From contig MKSW01000003.1 of NCBI GenBank assembly GCA_001897425.1, positions 327,661 to 376,896 of the forward strand: DNA of 49,236 nucleotides, read 5' to 3'. Both the position numbers and the translations under genes were made by a program. The notes beneath the pieces were generated by a model, which worked only from the letters and a program-made list of their open reading frames with translations, searched no databases and was not told the origin of the DNA. Source of the DNA: Actinobacteria bacterium 69-20. GTDB lineage: Bacteria; Actinomycetota; Actinomycetes; Mycobacteriales; Nakamurellaceae. Positions 27,862 through 36,556 of the stretch are shown here, piece after piece; position 1 is the stretch's first letter, and each line of letters begins with the position of its first letter.

Positions 27862-27982
27862 TCCTTCCCGGTTCTCCTTCCCACCTGCGCGTTGGGGATA
27901 ACTTGGGGCGGTAGGCGTTTCGATGTGCAAGGTTCTGCGCACGAAGACGCCGCCGGCTGGCTTTTCCGGCGAGCGGTCGGCG
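27862..27982. other. Convergent intergenic gap with nothing recognised
   Basis: This 121-base gap between the glycosidase and the convergent SnoaL-like gene holds no clear hairpin with a T run, no repeat and no reading frame of note. Confidence 0.5.
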
Positions 27983-28387
27983 TCATATCTCCGGTTCTGT
28001 GCCTTCGGCAAGATCTTCGATGACGATGCGCCATGCCCCCTCCGGCCCGCGGCGGGCGACGGATCGCACCGGGCCGGCCCGACAGGTGGGGATGGCGTCG
28101 GTGGCGCCAAGGGCGACCCAGCGTCCGGACAGCAGCGCCAGGGACCCGACGGTGTGGACTCGGCGCAGGCGCACCTCGATGGCCAGTTTCGCGTCGATGA
28201 CGCGGCGGAGGATGCGGGTGATCTGGGCGGTGCCGCGGGCCGGCGGGGCACCGGGCAGGCAGACCACCGCGTGCGGTTCGTAGTACGTCAGGGCCGCGTC
28301 GAGGTCGCCGTCGCCGACGGCGTCGGCGACCAATCGGCTCAGGCACTCGGGCGCGCGGGCTGTGGGCGGGCGGATGGCGTCGGTCAT
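27983..28387 (-). CDS. SnoaL/NTF2-like protein
   Basis: The 134-residue product is a single NTF2-like domain. Segments supporting this are LVADAVGDGDLDAALTYYEP, GTAQITRILRRVIDA and the closing strand AWRIVIEDLAE. Such domains are found in small isomerases, cyclases and ligand binders, and the catalytic residues vary, so no reaction is proposed. ATG at 28387 has GGAGAA 7 bases upstream and is clearly preferred over the longer open frame beginning at 28771. It is divergent from the large BTAD regulator across 179 bases. Confidence 0.85.
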   Translation of the reverse strand: MTDAIRPPTARAPECLSRLVADAVGDGDLDAALTYYEPHAVVCLPGAPPARGTAQITRILRRVIDAKLAIEVRLRRVHTVGSLALLSGRWVALGATDAIPTCRAGPVRSVARRGPEGAWRIVIEDLAEGTEPEI

Positions 28388-28470
28388 CGCGTGGTTCTCC
28401 CGTGCTCTCCTGTCACTGTTGTCCTCATGCCGGCGACACTGGCCGGTCCTGCTGGCGAGATCGTGAGGAT

Positions 28471-28492
28471 GTCGGGGGAAACGTCGGGGGAA
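28471..28492. promoter_or_regulatory. 10-bp direct repeat in the SnoaL/BTAD-regulator promoter region
   Basis: GTCGGGGGAA occurs at 28471-28480 and again at 28483-28492, a 12-base period. It lies about midway between the two divergent start codons (28387 and 28567). Regulators with BTAD domains bind direct repeats with periods near one helical turn (11 bp is classical), so this is a candidate site for the adjacent regulator. The 12-base period is slightly off the classical value. Confidence 0.45.
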
Positions 28493-28566
28493 TACGCTTT
28501 GGGCAAGCGGCTGCAGTGCACGGGCTGCGGTCGCCCGGTCGCACGTGACGCGGGGTCGGTGGTCGT

Positions 28567-31500
28567 ATGGCGCGCTGGACACTGCCGGAATCGTCGCGGG
28601 CTCGATTGCCGCGCCCACGCACAGCGTTGGTCGGCCGTGACGGCGAGGCGGCTCGCGTCGTCGCGGCACTGGGCGGCGCGCGGCTGGTGACGTTGACCGG
28701 GACCGGTGGTGTCGGCAAGACCCGGCTCGCGGCCGCCGTCGCCGGCAGTGATGCGTCGGCGGGTCTGGCACCGGACGGTGTGGCGTGGATCGACCTGGCC
28801 GTCGTGTCCGACGCAGGGCTGGTCGCCGATACGGTCCGGGCCGGTCTGGGCGTGGCCGAGGTGGCGGAATTGGCCGTCGCGGAGGCGATCATCGCCGCGG
28901 TCGGCGCCCAGCGCGTGCTGCTGTGCCTCGACAATTGCGAGCACGTCGTGGAGGCGGCCGCCGGATTGGTCGACGATCTGTTGGAGGCGTGTCCCGGGCT
29001 GCGGGTCCTGGCCACCAGCCGGGAACCGCTGGCGGTGGACGGCGAGTCGCTCTGGCCTGTCGAGCCGTTGGAGGTTCCGTCCGGCGGCGCCCGAACAGCC
29101 CTGCAGGTCCGCGCCTGCGCGGCCGGGCAGTTGTTCGAGTTGCGCGCCCGTGCGGCAAGCCCGTCCTTCGAACTGACCGATGCGGATGCTGCGGCCGCGG
29201 CGCAGCTGTGCCGGATGACCGGCGGGCTGCCGTTGACGGTCGAATTGTCCGCGGCGCGCGTGCGGCTGTTGTCGGTGGCGCAGATCGCTGCCGGGATGGA
29301 CGATGTCGGTTTCGTGCGTGCCGACCGGGTCCGTGGCGCGCCGGAGCGTCAGCAGAGCCTGCGGGCGACTCTGGACTGGAGCTACGACCTGCTCACCGAA
29401 CCGGAACGGATGGTCTTCCGGCGACTGGGCGTATTTCCGGGGAGTTTCGACCTCGATGCCGCCCGGGCGGTCACCGGCTGGCACACGGAATCGGACGGTG
29501 AGGTACGCGATGCCGACGTCACGGACCTGCTGGGCCGGCTGGTCGACCGGTCCCTCCTCGTTGCGCAGCGATCCGGTGCCGACATGCGGTATCGGCTCCT
29601 CGCGCCGATCCGCAGCTACGCCCGCGCCCAGCTGGCCGCGGCCGGCGAACAGGCGGCGACAGCGTCCGCGCATCTGGCCTTCTATGCGTGCGTGGCCGGG
29701 GCGGCCGAGCCGCTGCTCACCGGACCCGGCCAGGTCGCCCAGTTGGATCGACTCGAGACGGAGGGCAACAACCTGCGGGTAGCGCTGGAGTTCGCGGCAG
29801 GACACCGACCTGCGGCAGTGGACGGGATGCGGCTTGCGACGAGCCTATGGCGGATGTGCGCACTACGCGGCTACTACCGCGAGGGGCGCCGCTGGCTGGA
29901 CTGGGCCGCCACTGTCGACGCAGAAGCGCCGACAGCGCTACGTGCGAAGGCGCTACTCGGTTGCGGAAAACTGGCCCACCTACAGTGCGACTACCCGGCG
30001 GCGGTGCGACGTCTGGAGGCGGCGCTGCAGCGTTACCGCGACCTGGACGACGCCGACGGGGTCCCCGCGACGCTGCAGGCGCTCGGGTGCGTCGCCCGCG
30101 AACGAGGCCGCTATGCGCGAGCCGAGGCGCTGCACCGGGAATGCCTGGAACTGGCCTCGTCCCATGGCGACGATCTGCGCGTGGCCCGCAGCCACGGTTA
30201 TCTGGGTTTCGTCGGCTGGCTGCGGGGCCACTGGGAAACGGCGGCCGAGGAATGCCGGCAGGCGCTCGCTCAGTCCCGACGGATCGAGGACAACGAAGGC
30301 GTGGTGTGGTCACTACTCAGCCTCGGCGTCATCGCTCGATACCAGGGCGACACCCAGACCTCCGGCGATCTGCTCGGGCAGGCCCGCGACCTGTCGACGC
30401 AGATGGCCTACCGCGAAGGCCTGGCGTGGACCGCGCAGCAGCTCGGCGTGCTCGCCCTGCGTCGGGGCGACGACGGAGCCGAGGCACTCCTCGCCGACGC
30501 TCTGACCGGTCATCGGGCACTCGGCGACCGCTGGCGGATGGCCAGCGTGTTGGAAGACCTGGCCGACTGCGCGGCCGATCGGGGCGACGATCGGCAGGCA
30601 GTCACGCTGTTGGCCGCCGCCGCGAACGTGCGCGCCGACATCGGAACCGACATTGCGCCCTGCGAACGTCAGGATCACGACCGCGTCGAAGCGGCGCTGC
30701 GCCTCCGGCTGACGCCCCAGGACTTCGCCCGCGCCTGGGCCCGCGGGCAGAGCACACCGCTGGACGACGTGCTGGCCAGCCCGTCATCGGCGGTGACGCC
30801 ATCAACCGGATCGGCGCGCGCCGGCTCGGCGGAGGATCACGCACCTGCCAGCGATCAGTTGCGCATCCAAGCGCTCGGCGGGGCGACGGTATGGCGCGGC
30901 ACGCGGGAACTGGCCCCCGCCGACTGGGGGTACGGCAAACCGCGCGAGCTGCTGTTCCTGCTCGCCAGCTCCCCGCCGCGATCCAAGGCCGAGGTCGGCC
31001 GGGCGCTGTGGCCGGACCTTTCCGACATCGGATTGCGCAACGCCTTCCACACCGCCCTGCGTGACCTACGGCGCGCGCTCGGCGACCCCGGCTGGGTGCG
31101 TTTCGCCGCCGGCCGTTACACCTTGGACCGGGCCCGGGACCACGTCTCGGACCTGGAAATCTTCACCGAGGCGCTGGACGCGGCCCGGCAGGCCAGACCT
31201 GCCGACGCTGCATTACCCCATCTGCTGCGGGCCGTCCACGCCTACGGTGGCGAGTTCGCGGCCGGTCTGCCGGACGCCGAATGGCTGTCCGACCGCCGCG
31301 CCCAGCTCGCCCGGCAATACGCCAGAGCCCTTGCGGCGGCAGGCCAGCTGCTCATCGCGGCGGGCCGAATCGGTCCGGCCGTCGAGATCTACCGGCGTGC
31401 CGCGGCGCATGACCCGCTCGACGAAACCGTCCACCGAAACCTGATCAACGCCCTCATCCGCGCCGGCCAGAACGCCCAAGCGGCACAGACCTACCACCAA

Positions 31501-31587
31501 CTCGCCGACCGGCTGCGTGACGAACTCGGCATCGCCCCGTCCCCGGAGATCACCGCGGTCTACCGGCGGCTGCACCCGTCCGGCTGA
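28567..31587 (+). CDS. AfsR/SARP-like regulator with C-terminal BTAD (NB-ARC-TPR-wHTH-BTAD)
   Basis: A 1006-residue STAND-type regulator. Order of domains: NB-ARC ATPase with Walker A GTGGVGKT (45-52) and Walker B region LLCLDNCEHV (about 118-127); the GLPLTVELSAAR and QQSLRATLDWSYDLL motifs of AfsR/LuxR-type ATPases; TPR repeats (about 400-700); a linker; then an OmpR-like winged helix with LRIQALGGATVW (from about 766) and a BTAD helical domain to the C terminus (about 860-1006). Classical SARP/AfsR proteins have the DNA-binding and BTAD part first, so the order is reversed here. Such proteins switch on nearby pathways. Candidate targets are the SnoaL-like gene and the secreted protein downstream (inference). 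Confidence 0.9.
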   Translation: MARWTLPESSRARLPRPRTALVGRDGEAARVVAALGGARLVTLTGTGGVGKTRLAAAVAGSDASAGLAPDGVAWIDLAVVSDAGLVADTVRAGLGVAEVAELAVAEAIIAAVGAQRVLLCLDNCEHVVEAAAGLVDDLLEACPGLRVLATSREPLAVDGESLWPVEPLEVPSGGARTALQVRACAAGQLFELRARAASPSFELTDADAAAAAQLCRMTGGLPLTVELSAARVRLLSVAQIAAGMDDVGFVRADRVRGAPERQQSLRATLDWSYDLLTEPERMVFRRLGVFPGSFDLDAARAVTGWHTESDGEVRDADVTDLLGRLVDRSLLVAQRSGADMRYRLLAPIRSYARAQLAAAGEQAATASAHLAFYACVAGAAEPLLTGPGQVAQLDRLETEGNNLRVALEFAAGHRPAAVDGMRLATSLWRMCALRGYYREGRRWLDWAATVDAEAPTALRAKALLGCGKLAHLQCDYPAAVRRLEAALQRYRDLDDADGVPATLQALGCVARERGRYARAEALHRECLELASSHGDDLRVARSHGYLGFVGWLRGHWETAAEECRQALAQSRRIEDNEGVVWSLLSLGVIARYQGDTQTSGDLLGQARDLSTQMAYREGLAWTAQQLGVLALRRGDDGAEALLADALTGHRALGDRWRMASVLEDLADCAADRGDDRQAVTLLAAAANVRADIGTDIAPCERQDHDRVEAALRLRLTPQDFARAWARGQSTPLDDVLASPSSAVTPSTGSARAGSAEDHAPASDQLRIQALGGATVWRGTRELAPADWGYGKPRELLFLLASSPPRSKAEVGRALWPDLSDIGLRNAFHTALRDLRRALGDPGWVRFAAGRYTLDRARDHVSDLEIFTEALDAARQARPADAALPHLLRAVHAYGGEFAAGLPDAEWLSDRRAQLARQYARALAAAGQLLIAAGRIGPAVEIYRRAAAHDPLDETVHRNLINALIRAGQNAQAAQTYHQLADRLRDELGIAPSPEITAVYRRLHPSG

Positions 31588-31731
31588 TCGCCGCCGCCCG
31601 CTCCGGGCACATCCCCAGCGCCGCCCCCCACACCCCCCGCGGCTCACCTGACATCGGCGAGCAATCTCGCGTCGGTCGGCAATCCGCGATCCGCCCAGGA
31701 CCGCCCGACCGCAACCGAGGAGATCACCACG

Positions 31732-33456
31732 ATGCCCACCTTCACACGACTACGGCGCACGGCCGCACTGGCCACGACGGCCACCACGGGAGCGGCGCTG
31801 GCCGCGGTGCTGCTGGCCGGGCCGGCGCTCGCCAGCCCCACCGGCCCCGCCGCCGCGACCAGCCCGACCGGCGCGTATACCTTCCGCACGCTCAACGACC
31901 AGCACGACCCCACCTTCAACCAGCTGCTCGGCATCAACCGGAGCGGGGTGATCGCCGGCTACTTCGGTTCCGGAGCGGCCGGGCATCTGAATCAGGGCTA
32001 CACGATGGTGCAGCGCCACGGCCAGCCGGTCTTCCGGAGCGAAAACTTTCCCCGGTCCGTGCAAACCCAGGTGACGGGCCTGAACGACCGCGGCACCACC
32101 GTGGGGTTCTGGTCGAGCATGAGCACTGCGAATCAGGTCAACGACAATTTCGGGTTCTACGCCCGCGACGGGCACTTCCATGAGGTGAACTTCCCGACCG
32201 CCAGCGCTGCGACACCGCCGGTCGACCAGCTACTGGGCGTCAACGACCACGATCTGGCGGTCGGCTTCTACACCGACGCCGCGGGCAACAACCACGGCTA
32301 CACCTACGACATCGGCCACCGCAGGTTCGCGTCGGTGACCGTCCCCGGCGCCACCAGCGTCACCGCGGCCGCGATCAACGATGACGCCGCCATCGCCGGC
32401 TTCGAGACGAATGCGGCGGGCGCCACCGTGGCGTTCCTGCAGCACGCCGGCTCCACCACCACCCTGGCCTACCCTGGCGCCACCATGACCCAGGCCTTCG
32501 GCGTCAACGACCATGACGAGGTCGTCGGTGCGTACCAGCTCGGCTCGGGCAGCACGGCAACCACTCACGGGTTCACCTGGACCCCGCGGTACGGGTTCGT
32601 CACCGTCGACGACCCGAACGGGATCGGCACCACCACCGTCAACGGCGTCAACGACCAGGGCGATCTGGTCGGCTTCTACACCGACAATGCGGGCAACGTC
32701 GACGGCATGCTCGCGACACCCACCCGGATCACCACCACGGTGAGGCTGCGGCCGCAGCCGGTCGGCACCGCGACCGTGTTCGAGATCCGCGGCGGCCGGG
32801 TGGCAGCTCGGCTCGAGTTGACTGGGCTCGCCCCGGGCATCGCGCACGAGGTGGACATCCAGTCCGGCAGCTGCGACGTTCTCGCGGCTCCTGTCGTGCA
32901 ACTTCCGAGGGTAACGGCGGACAGCGCCGGCCGAGTGTCTGCCGAGGTGGTCAGCGGTGCGACGATGCCGAAACTGCGGACAGCGTCGTTGATGGTGCAT
33001 CTCGGCGACGACCCTGCCGATCCGACCGCGAATCTGCCGATCGCCTGCATCAATCTCGGAGCGTGGAACGGGAAGACGATCACGCGTCCGTTCACACCCC
33101 TGTCCGGCCAGCACCAGTACGTGTGGGGCACCGCGTCGTTCCGCTACAACGGATCCACCCAGACACTGGCCGTGCGGGTGAAAGTCAGTGGGCTGCAGCC
33201 GTACTCGCAACACGCGGCACACCTGCACACCGGCTCGTGCGCCGCCCAGGGGGCCGTCGTACTAATGCTCCCCGACCTCGTCGCCAACCGGCAGGGTGTC
33301 GCGTCAGCGACGGATACCCTCACCAAGGTGGCGATGCCGCCCCACACGGGTAGCGAGTACCTCAACCTTCATCTGGGAGCCACCAGCCAGATCGTCACCA
33401 GCGCCGGCCAACCCACGATGCTGTTCCAGCCGCTCGCCTGCGGTGCCGTGCACTGA
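31732..33456 (+). CDS. Secreted repeat protein with HAF-type repeats and CHRD-like C-terminal region
   Basis: The 574-residue product has a signal peptide (about 1-35, ending GPALAS). Six repeats of the form G(I/V)NDxxxxVG(F/A)(Y/W) follow between about 60 and 335 (for example GINRSGVIAGYF, GVNDHDLAVGFY, GVNDQGDLVGFY). These resemble the HAF repeats of extracellular beta-propeller-like proteins. Residues about 345-574 contain two related beta-sandwich-like segments, each with an H(E/A)-x-(D/H)-x-(Q/H)-(S/T)GSC motif. They are reminiscent of CHRD domains, but the assignment is tentative. No catalytic site is visible. It follows the BTAD regulator by 144 bases and may be its target. Confidence 0.75.
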   Translation: MPTFTRLRRTAALATTATTGAALAAVLLAGPALASPTGPAAATSPTGAYTFRTLNDQHDPTFNQLLGINRSGVIAGYFGSGAAGHLNQGYTMVQRHGQPVFRSENFPRSVQTQVTGLNDRGTTVGFWSSMSTANQVNDNFGFYARDGHFHEVNFPTASAATPPVDQLLGVNDHDLAVGFYTDAAGNNHGYTYDIGHRRFASVTVPGATSVTAAAINDDAAIAGFETNAAGATVAFLQHAGSTTTLAYPGATMTQAFGVNDHDEVVGAYQLGSGSTATTHGFTWTPRYGFVTVDDPNGIGTTTVNGVNDQGDLVGFYTDNAGNVDGMLATPTRITTTVRLRPQPVGTATVFEIRGGRVAARLELTGLAPGIAHEVDIQSGSCDVLAAPVVQLPRVTADSAGRVSAEVVSGATMPKLRTASLMVHLGDDPADPTANLPIACINLGAWNGKTITRPFTPLSGQHQYVWGTASFRYNGSTQTLAVRVKVSGLQPYSQHAAHLHTGSCAAQGAVVLMLPDLVANRQGVASATDTLTKVAMPPHTGSEYLNLHLGATSQIVTSAGQPTMLFQPLACGAVH

Positions 33457-33473
33457 CCCGTCGCCGATCAACG

Positions 33474-33525
33474 GCCGCTGAAGTTCCGGGGTTGGACTGT
33501 CCATTACCCCGGGAACTTCAGCGGC
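33474..33525. terminator. Long imperfect hairpin between convergent genes
   Basis: GCCGCTGAAGTTCC-GGGGT (33474-33492) and ACCCCGGGAACTTCAGCGGC (33506-33525) pair over 19 bp with a single bulged base and a 13-base loop. It sits between the convergent secreted-protein and Imm5-like genes. There is no T run, so it may be a bidirectional Rho-assisted terminator or a dispersed repeat element. Confidence 0.6.
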
Positions 33526-33553
33526 TGTCGAACAGGGATCTGTTTCCGTGCGG

Positions 33554-34195
33554 TCAGTCGGGCTCTGCGATGGGGCCGCTGGGATCGGTCAGTGCGGCTT
33601 GGATCTCGCGGACGATCGACGCCAGCACACCGGAGGTGAGCAATCCCGGTCCCAGCGGGCCGGCGGAATTAGTTCCGAGCGGCGGCAGGCGTCGAAGCGC
33701 CTGCCGCGCCTCTGCGGTCATGTGTTCGAGTTGCCAACGGATTTCGTCCGCGGTGGCCTCGGGCCGATCAGGGTCCGCCAGGCCAGCTGCTTTCGCGGCA
33801 TAGGCGGCCGCACCCAGAGCGTGCGCACCCATGTGAGCAACGGCGGCGGCTTGCGCGGTTGCCCGGGCAGCCGCCACCGCTGCAGGATTGCTCACCTCGC
33901 GAGCTGCGCGCCCGGCAACGAAGCGCTGGCGAATCTGCCCCGCAGCGTCGAGCTCGCCGCGAGCGAATGCGCGGGCTCTGCCGACGGCATCGCGCGGACG
34001 CCCGTCTGACGGCGCCTCCACTTCGAAGACGGCCAGGACCCGCTCCGCGCAATCCGCTGCCCACATCGCGACCGCACGGCGATCGGCCACGCTCAAAGCC
34101 TGCGGCGAAACCACACCTCCACCATCGCATACAGGGGCCGATCGCATCCGCCGCATACTCGCGGCGGGGCGCGGAGGCCCTTCTGCGACTGGCAA
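33554..34195 (-). CDS. Putative immunity protein, Imm5-like
   Basis: The 213-residue Ala-rich helical protein contains WAADCAERVLAVFE, RPRDAVGRARAFARGE and VAHMGAHALGAAAYAAKAAG. These are the marks of the Imm5-like family, often annotated as putative immunity protein. The family is inferred to neutralise polymorphic toxins, but many members sit alone in genomes, as here. No toxin gene is adjacent. The first 26 residues are not family-like; a GTG start near 34117 or a later one is likely. Confidence 0.65.
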   Translation of the reverse strand: MPVAEGPPRPAASMRRMRSAPVCDGGGVVSPQALSVADRRAVAMWAADCAERVLAVFEVEAPSDGRPRDAVGRARAFARGELDAAGQIRQRFVAGRAAREVSNPAAVAAARATAQAAAVAHMGAHALGAAAYAAKAAGLADPDRPEATADEIRWQLEHMTAEARQALRRLPPLGTNSAGPLGPGLLTSGVLASIVREIQAALTDPSGPIAEPD

Positions 34196-34222
34196 GCAGC
34201 GCGGACCGGTTTCCCTCCGCCG

Positions 34223-34693
34223 CTAGGCGGCCCCCATTTGCTCGGCGACCTGCCTCTTGACCCGGGCCAGCATCGCCGATAGGCCGCGCAGTCGCAGCGG
34301 GCTGACAACGTCCGCCACCGGCAACTCCAGCGCGAAATCGGCTGGTACGGCGAGGATCTCGGTGACGGGGCGGCCGTCGAGCCCCTCGTGCAGGATGCCG
34401 GCGAATCCTCGAGTGGTGGGCGCCTCGGGCGGGGCCGAGAAGAACAAGCGCGCCGTCGGCTTGGGTGCCGAATGGTCGACCTCGACGACCAGGAAGACCG
34501 GCGATTGGCATTCCGGAACGGGCTCCAGCAACTCCGGGTGGCTCGCGTACCTCTCCGGCAACGGCGGCAACCCCTCGGCGAACTCCAGCAGGAGCTGCAG
34601 CTTGTCCTGCCCGGCGAGGCTCGCGAAATCGTCGATGATCGACTGCAGGCCGTCCGGCATGCGCGCCGGCGCGTTGTTCGTCATCGTCGTCAC
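34223..34693 (-). CDS. sufE: SufE family sulfur-acceptor protein
   Basis: SufE accepts persulfide sulfur on a conserved Cys and passes it into Fe-S assembly. The 156-residue protein has the acceptor Cys62 in PECQSPVFL, the later [13 protein letters not shown] loop, and a C-terminal helix with [19 protein letters not shown]. The start overlaps the end of the upstream rhodanese gene by 4 bases, a pairing also known as Rv3283-Rv3284 in mycobacteria. This suggests the rhodanese feeds or draws sulfur from SufE (inference). Confidence 0.92.
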   Translation of the reverse strand: MTTMTNNAPARMPDGLQSIIDDFASLAGQDKLQLLLEFAEGLPPLPERYASHPELLEPVPECQSPVFLVVEVDHSAPKPTARLFFSAPPEAPTTRGFAGILHEGLDGRPVTEILAVPADFALELPVADVVSPLRLRGLSAMLARVKRQVAEQMGAA

Positions 34694-35598
34694 GCGGGAA
34701 CCGGCGGCGCGGCACCCGGCTCCTCACCCTGCGCGATCGGCACCCGGACCGTGTTGCCCCATTCGGTCCACGATCCGTCGTAATTGCGCACGTTCGGCAG
34801 GCCGAGCAGGTGGGTGAGCACGAACCAAGTGTGGCTGGAGCGTTCACCGATGCGGCAGTACGCGATCACGTCATCGTCCGCGTGCAGGCCCGCCTCCCCG
34901 AAGTAGATCTGCTCCAACTCGGCGCGCGGCTTGAACGTGCCGTCCGCGGCGGCGGCGCGCGACCACGGCACCGACACGGCGCCCGGGATGTGCCCGCCGC
35001 GCAGCACACCCTCCTGCGGATACTCCGGCATGTGCGTGCGGGCGCCGGTGTATTCCGGGGTGGAGCGCACGTCGATCAGCGGCACGTGGCCAAGCGTCGC
35101 GAGCACCTGCGACTGGTAGGCGCGGATCGGCGCATCTACGCGCTCGACGACGGGGTAGTCCGTGGCGGCCCGCTGCGGAACCTGCTTCGTCATCTCCCGG
35201 CCCTCGTCGATCCACTTGGCCCGGCCGCCGTTGAGCAGTCGGACGTCCTCGTGGCCGAACAGCGTGAACACCCAGAGCGCGTAGGCGGCCCACCAATTGC
35301 TCTTGTCGCCGTAGATCACGACGGTCGAATCCCGTGAAATGCCTTTTGTAGACATCAGTTTCGCGAAACCGGCACCATCGACGTAGTCGCGGGTCACCGG
35401 GTCGTTGAGGTCCATGACCCAATCGACCTTCACCGCGCCGGGAATGTGGCCCGTCTCGTAGAGCAGCACGTCCTCATCGCTCTCGACGACGACCACGCCC
35501 GGGTCGTCCTTGTGCGCTGCCAACCACTCCGTGCTGACCAGTCGCCCGGGATGCGCATATGGCGCGAGAGCGGGATCTGGATCAAGGGGAACCGGCAT
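34690..35598 (-). CDS. sseA: Thiosulfate/3-mercaptopyruvate sulfurtransferase (two-domain rhodanese)
   Basis: Transfers sulfane sulfur to cyanide or thiol acceptors. The 302-residue protein has two rhodanese domains. The N-terminal one is inactive, with Asp98 (IYGDKSN) where the catalytic Cys would be. The C-terminal one has Cys248 in [19 protein letters not shown] in the active loop is typical of actinobacterial SseA. It is translationally coupled to sufE by a 4-base overlap. There are 215 bases between it and the HNH gene upstream, enough for its own promoter. Confidence 0.93.
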   Translation of the reverse strand: MPVPLDPDPALAPYAHPGRLVSTEWLAAHKDDPGVVVVESDEDVLLYETGHIPGAVKVDWVMDLNDPVTRDYVDGAGFAKLMSTKGISRDSTVVIYGDKSNWWAAYALWVFTLFGHEDVRLLNGGRAKWIDEGREMTKQVPQRAATDYPVVERVDAPIRAYQSQVLATLGHVPLIDVRSTPEYTGARTHMPEYPQEGVLRGGHIPGAVSVPWSRAAAADGTFKPRAELEQIYFGEAGLHADDDVIAYCRIGERSSHTWFVLTHLLGLPNVRNYDGSWTEWGNTVRVPIAQGEEPGAAPPVPA

Positions 35599-35813
35599 CG
35601 GCCTACCTCCATATGAGTAACGACATCAAGAGCGACTGTCTCGGCGGGCCTCGAAGTTCGGCGCCGCAGGAGCGGCGCGGTCCGTCACCCCATCGTTGCA
35701 CCGTGTCTCGAGACCGGTACGCGCGGTGTGAACCGTCGCGCAGCCACGCGAGAGACTGCGGCCCGCAAGCCGTCACCGGCGATGACGATCGGCCGGGGAG
35801 TCGGCAGCGGCAA

Positions 35814-36350
35814 TCAGAGCGCCGCGACCAGGCCGAGACCGACCAGCGCATCGCGTTCCGGCGCGGCGAGCGCCAACAAAAGCGCCGTTTGAACCGTCGG
35901 AACGGTCGGCGGGCGGTGCAGCACCAGATGGGCCTCGGCCGGTGTCCGGTTGCCCTTACGGGTGTTGCAGGCGACGCACGCGATGACGGTGTTCTGCCAC
36001 GTGGACAGCCCTCCGCGGGATACCGGTAGGAGATGTTCCACCGTGGCTCCGTGCCGACCGCAGTACGCGCAGACGTGACCGTCCCGGCGCAGCAGGCCTG
36101 CCTTCGACCACGCCGGAATGTGCTGCCGGTAGGGGAGCCTGATGTAGCGGAGCAACCGCACGACCGTGGGGACGGGGAACTCGATACCCGATGCCGAACG
36201 CAACGGTTCGCCGTCACGTTCGGCGACGATCTCGGCCTTCTCACGGAGCAGGTAGGCGATGGCGCGATGCAGCGCGACCACCGACAGCAGTTCATAGCTG
36301 GCGTTGAGCACGACGACACGATCGCTGTGCACCGACGGCATCCTGGCCAC
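35814..36350 (-). CDS. HNH endonuclease
   Basis: The 178-residue product has a two-Cys-pair zinc site (C94/C97 and C125/C128) bracketing the HNH core. In the core GATVEHLLPVSRGG supplies E105-H106, and N120 and N129 lie in TWQNTVIACVACNTRKGN. The N-terminal VVVLNASYELLSVVALHRAIAYLL block marks the HNH family found in most actinobacteria as a single chromosomal copy. The biological role is not established; no restriction or phage gene is adjacent. The start could be ATG 36350 or 36341. Confidence 0.9.
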   Translation of the reverse strand: MARMPSVHSDRVVVLNASYELLSVVALHRAIAYLLREKAEIVAERDGEPLRSASGIEFPVPTVVRLLRYIRLPYRQHIPAWSKAGLLRRDGHVCAYCGRHGATVEHLLPVSRGGLSTWQNTVIACVACNTRKGNRTPAEAHLVLHRPPTVPTVQTALLLALAAPERDALVGLGLVAAL

Positions 36351-36488
36351 ACTTCACCTCCCAGGTGCTCCCGCATCCAGGCGACGGCCAGCGGGTTGAC
36401 CGCCCCGACCAGCATAATCCGCCGCATTCCGCGGCCACGGTAATGACGGTGTCGCGTCAACCGACCGAGCCGCCTGCGTACCGCCCAG

Positions 36489-36512
36489 CAGCCGTCTCGG
36501 CAGCCGTCTCGG
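36489..36512. repeat. Tandem 12-bp repeat in the HNH/thioesterase promoter gap
   Basis: CAGCCGTCTCGG occurs twice head to tail (36489-36500 and 36501-36512), with a degenerate third unit after it, 45 bases before the thioesterase start. It may reflect slippage or a tandem binding site. Confidence 0.5.
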
Positions 36513-36556
36513 CACCCGGCTCGGCGGGGCGTCCAGGTTGCAGACAGACTGGGCCG

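Noticed and set aside
25834-28251. 805-residue minus-strand open frame across the glycosidase
   Set aside because: Antisense to a well-supported GH63-type gene, with low-complexity His/Val/Arg content.
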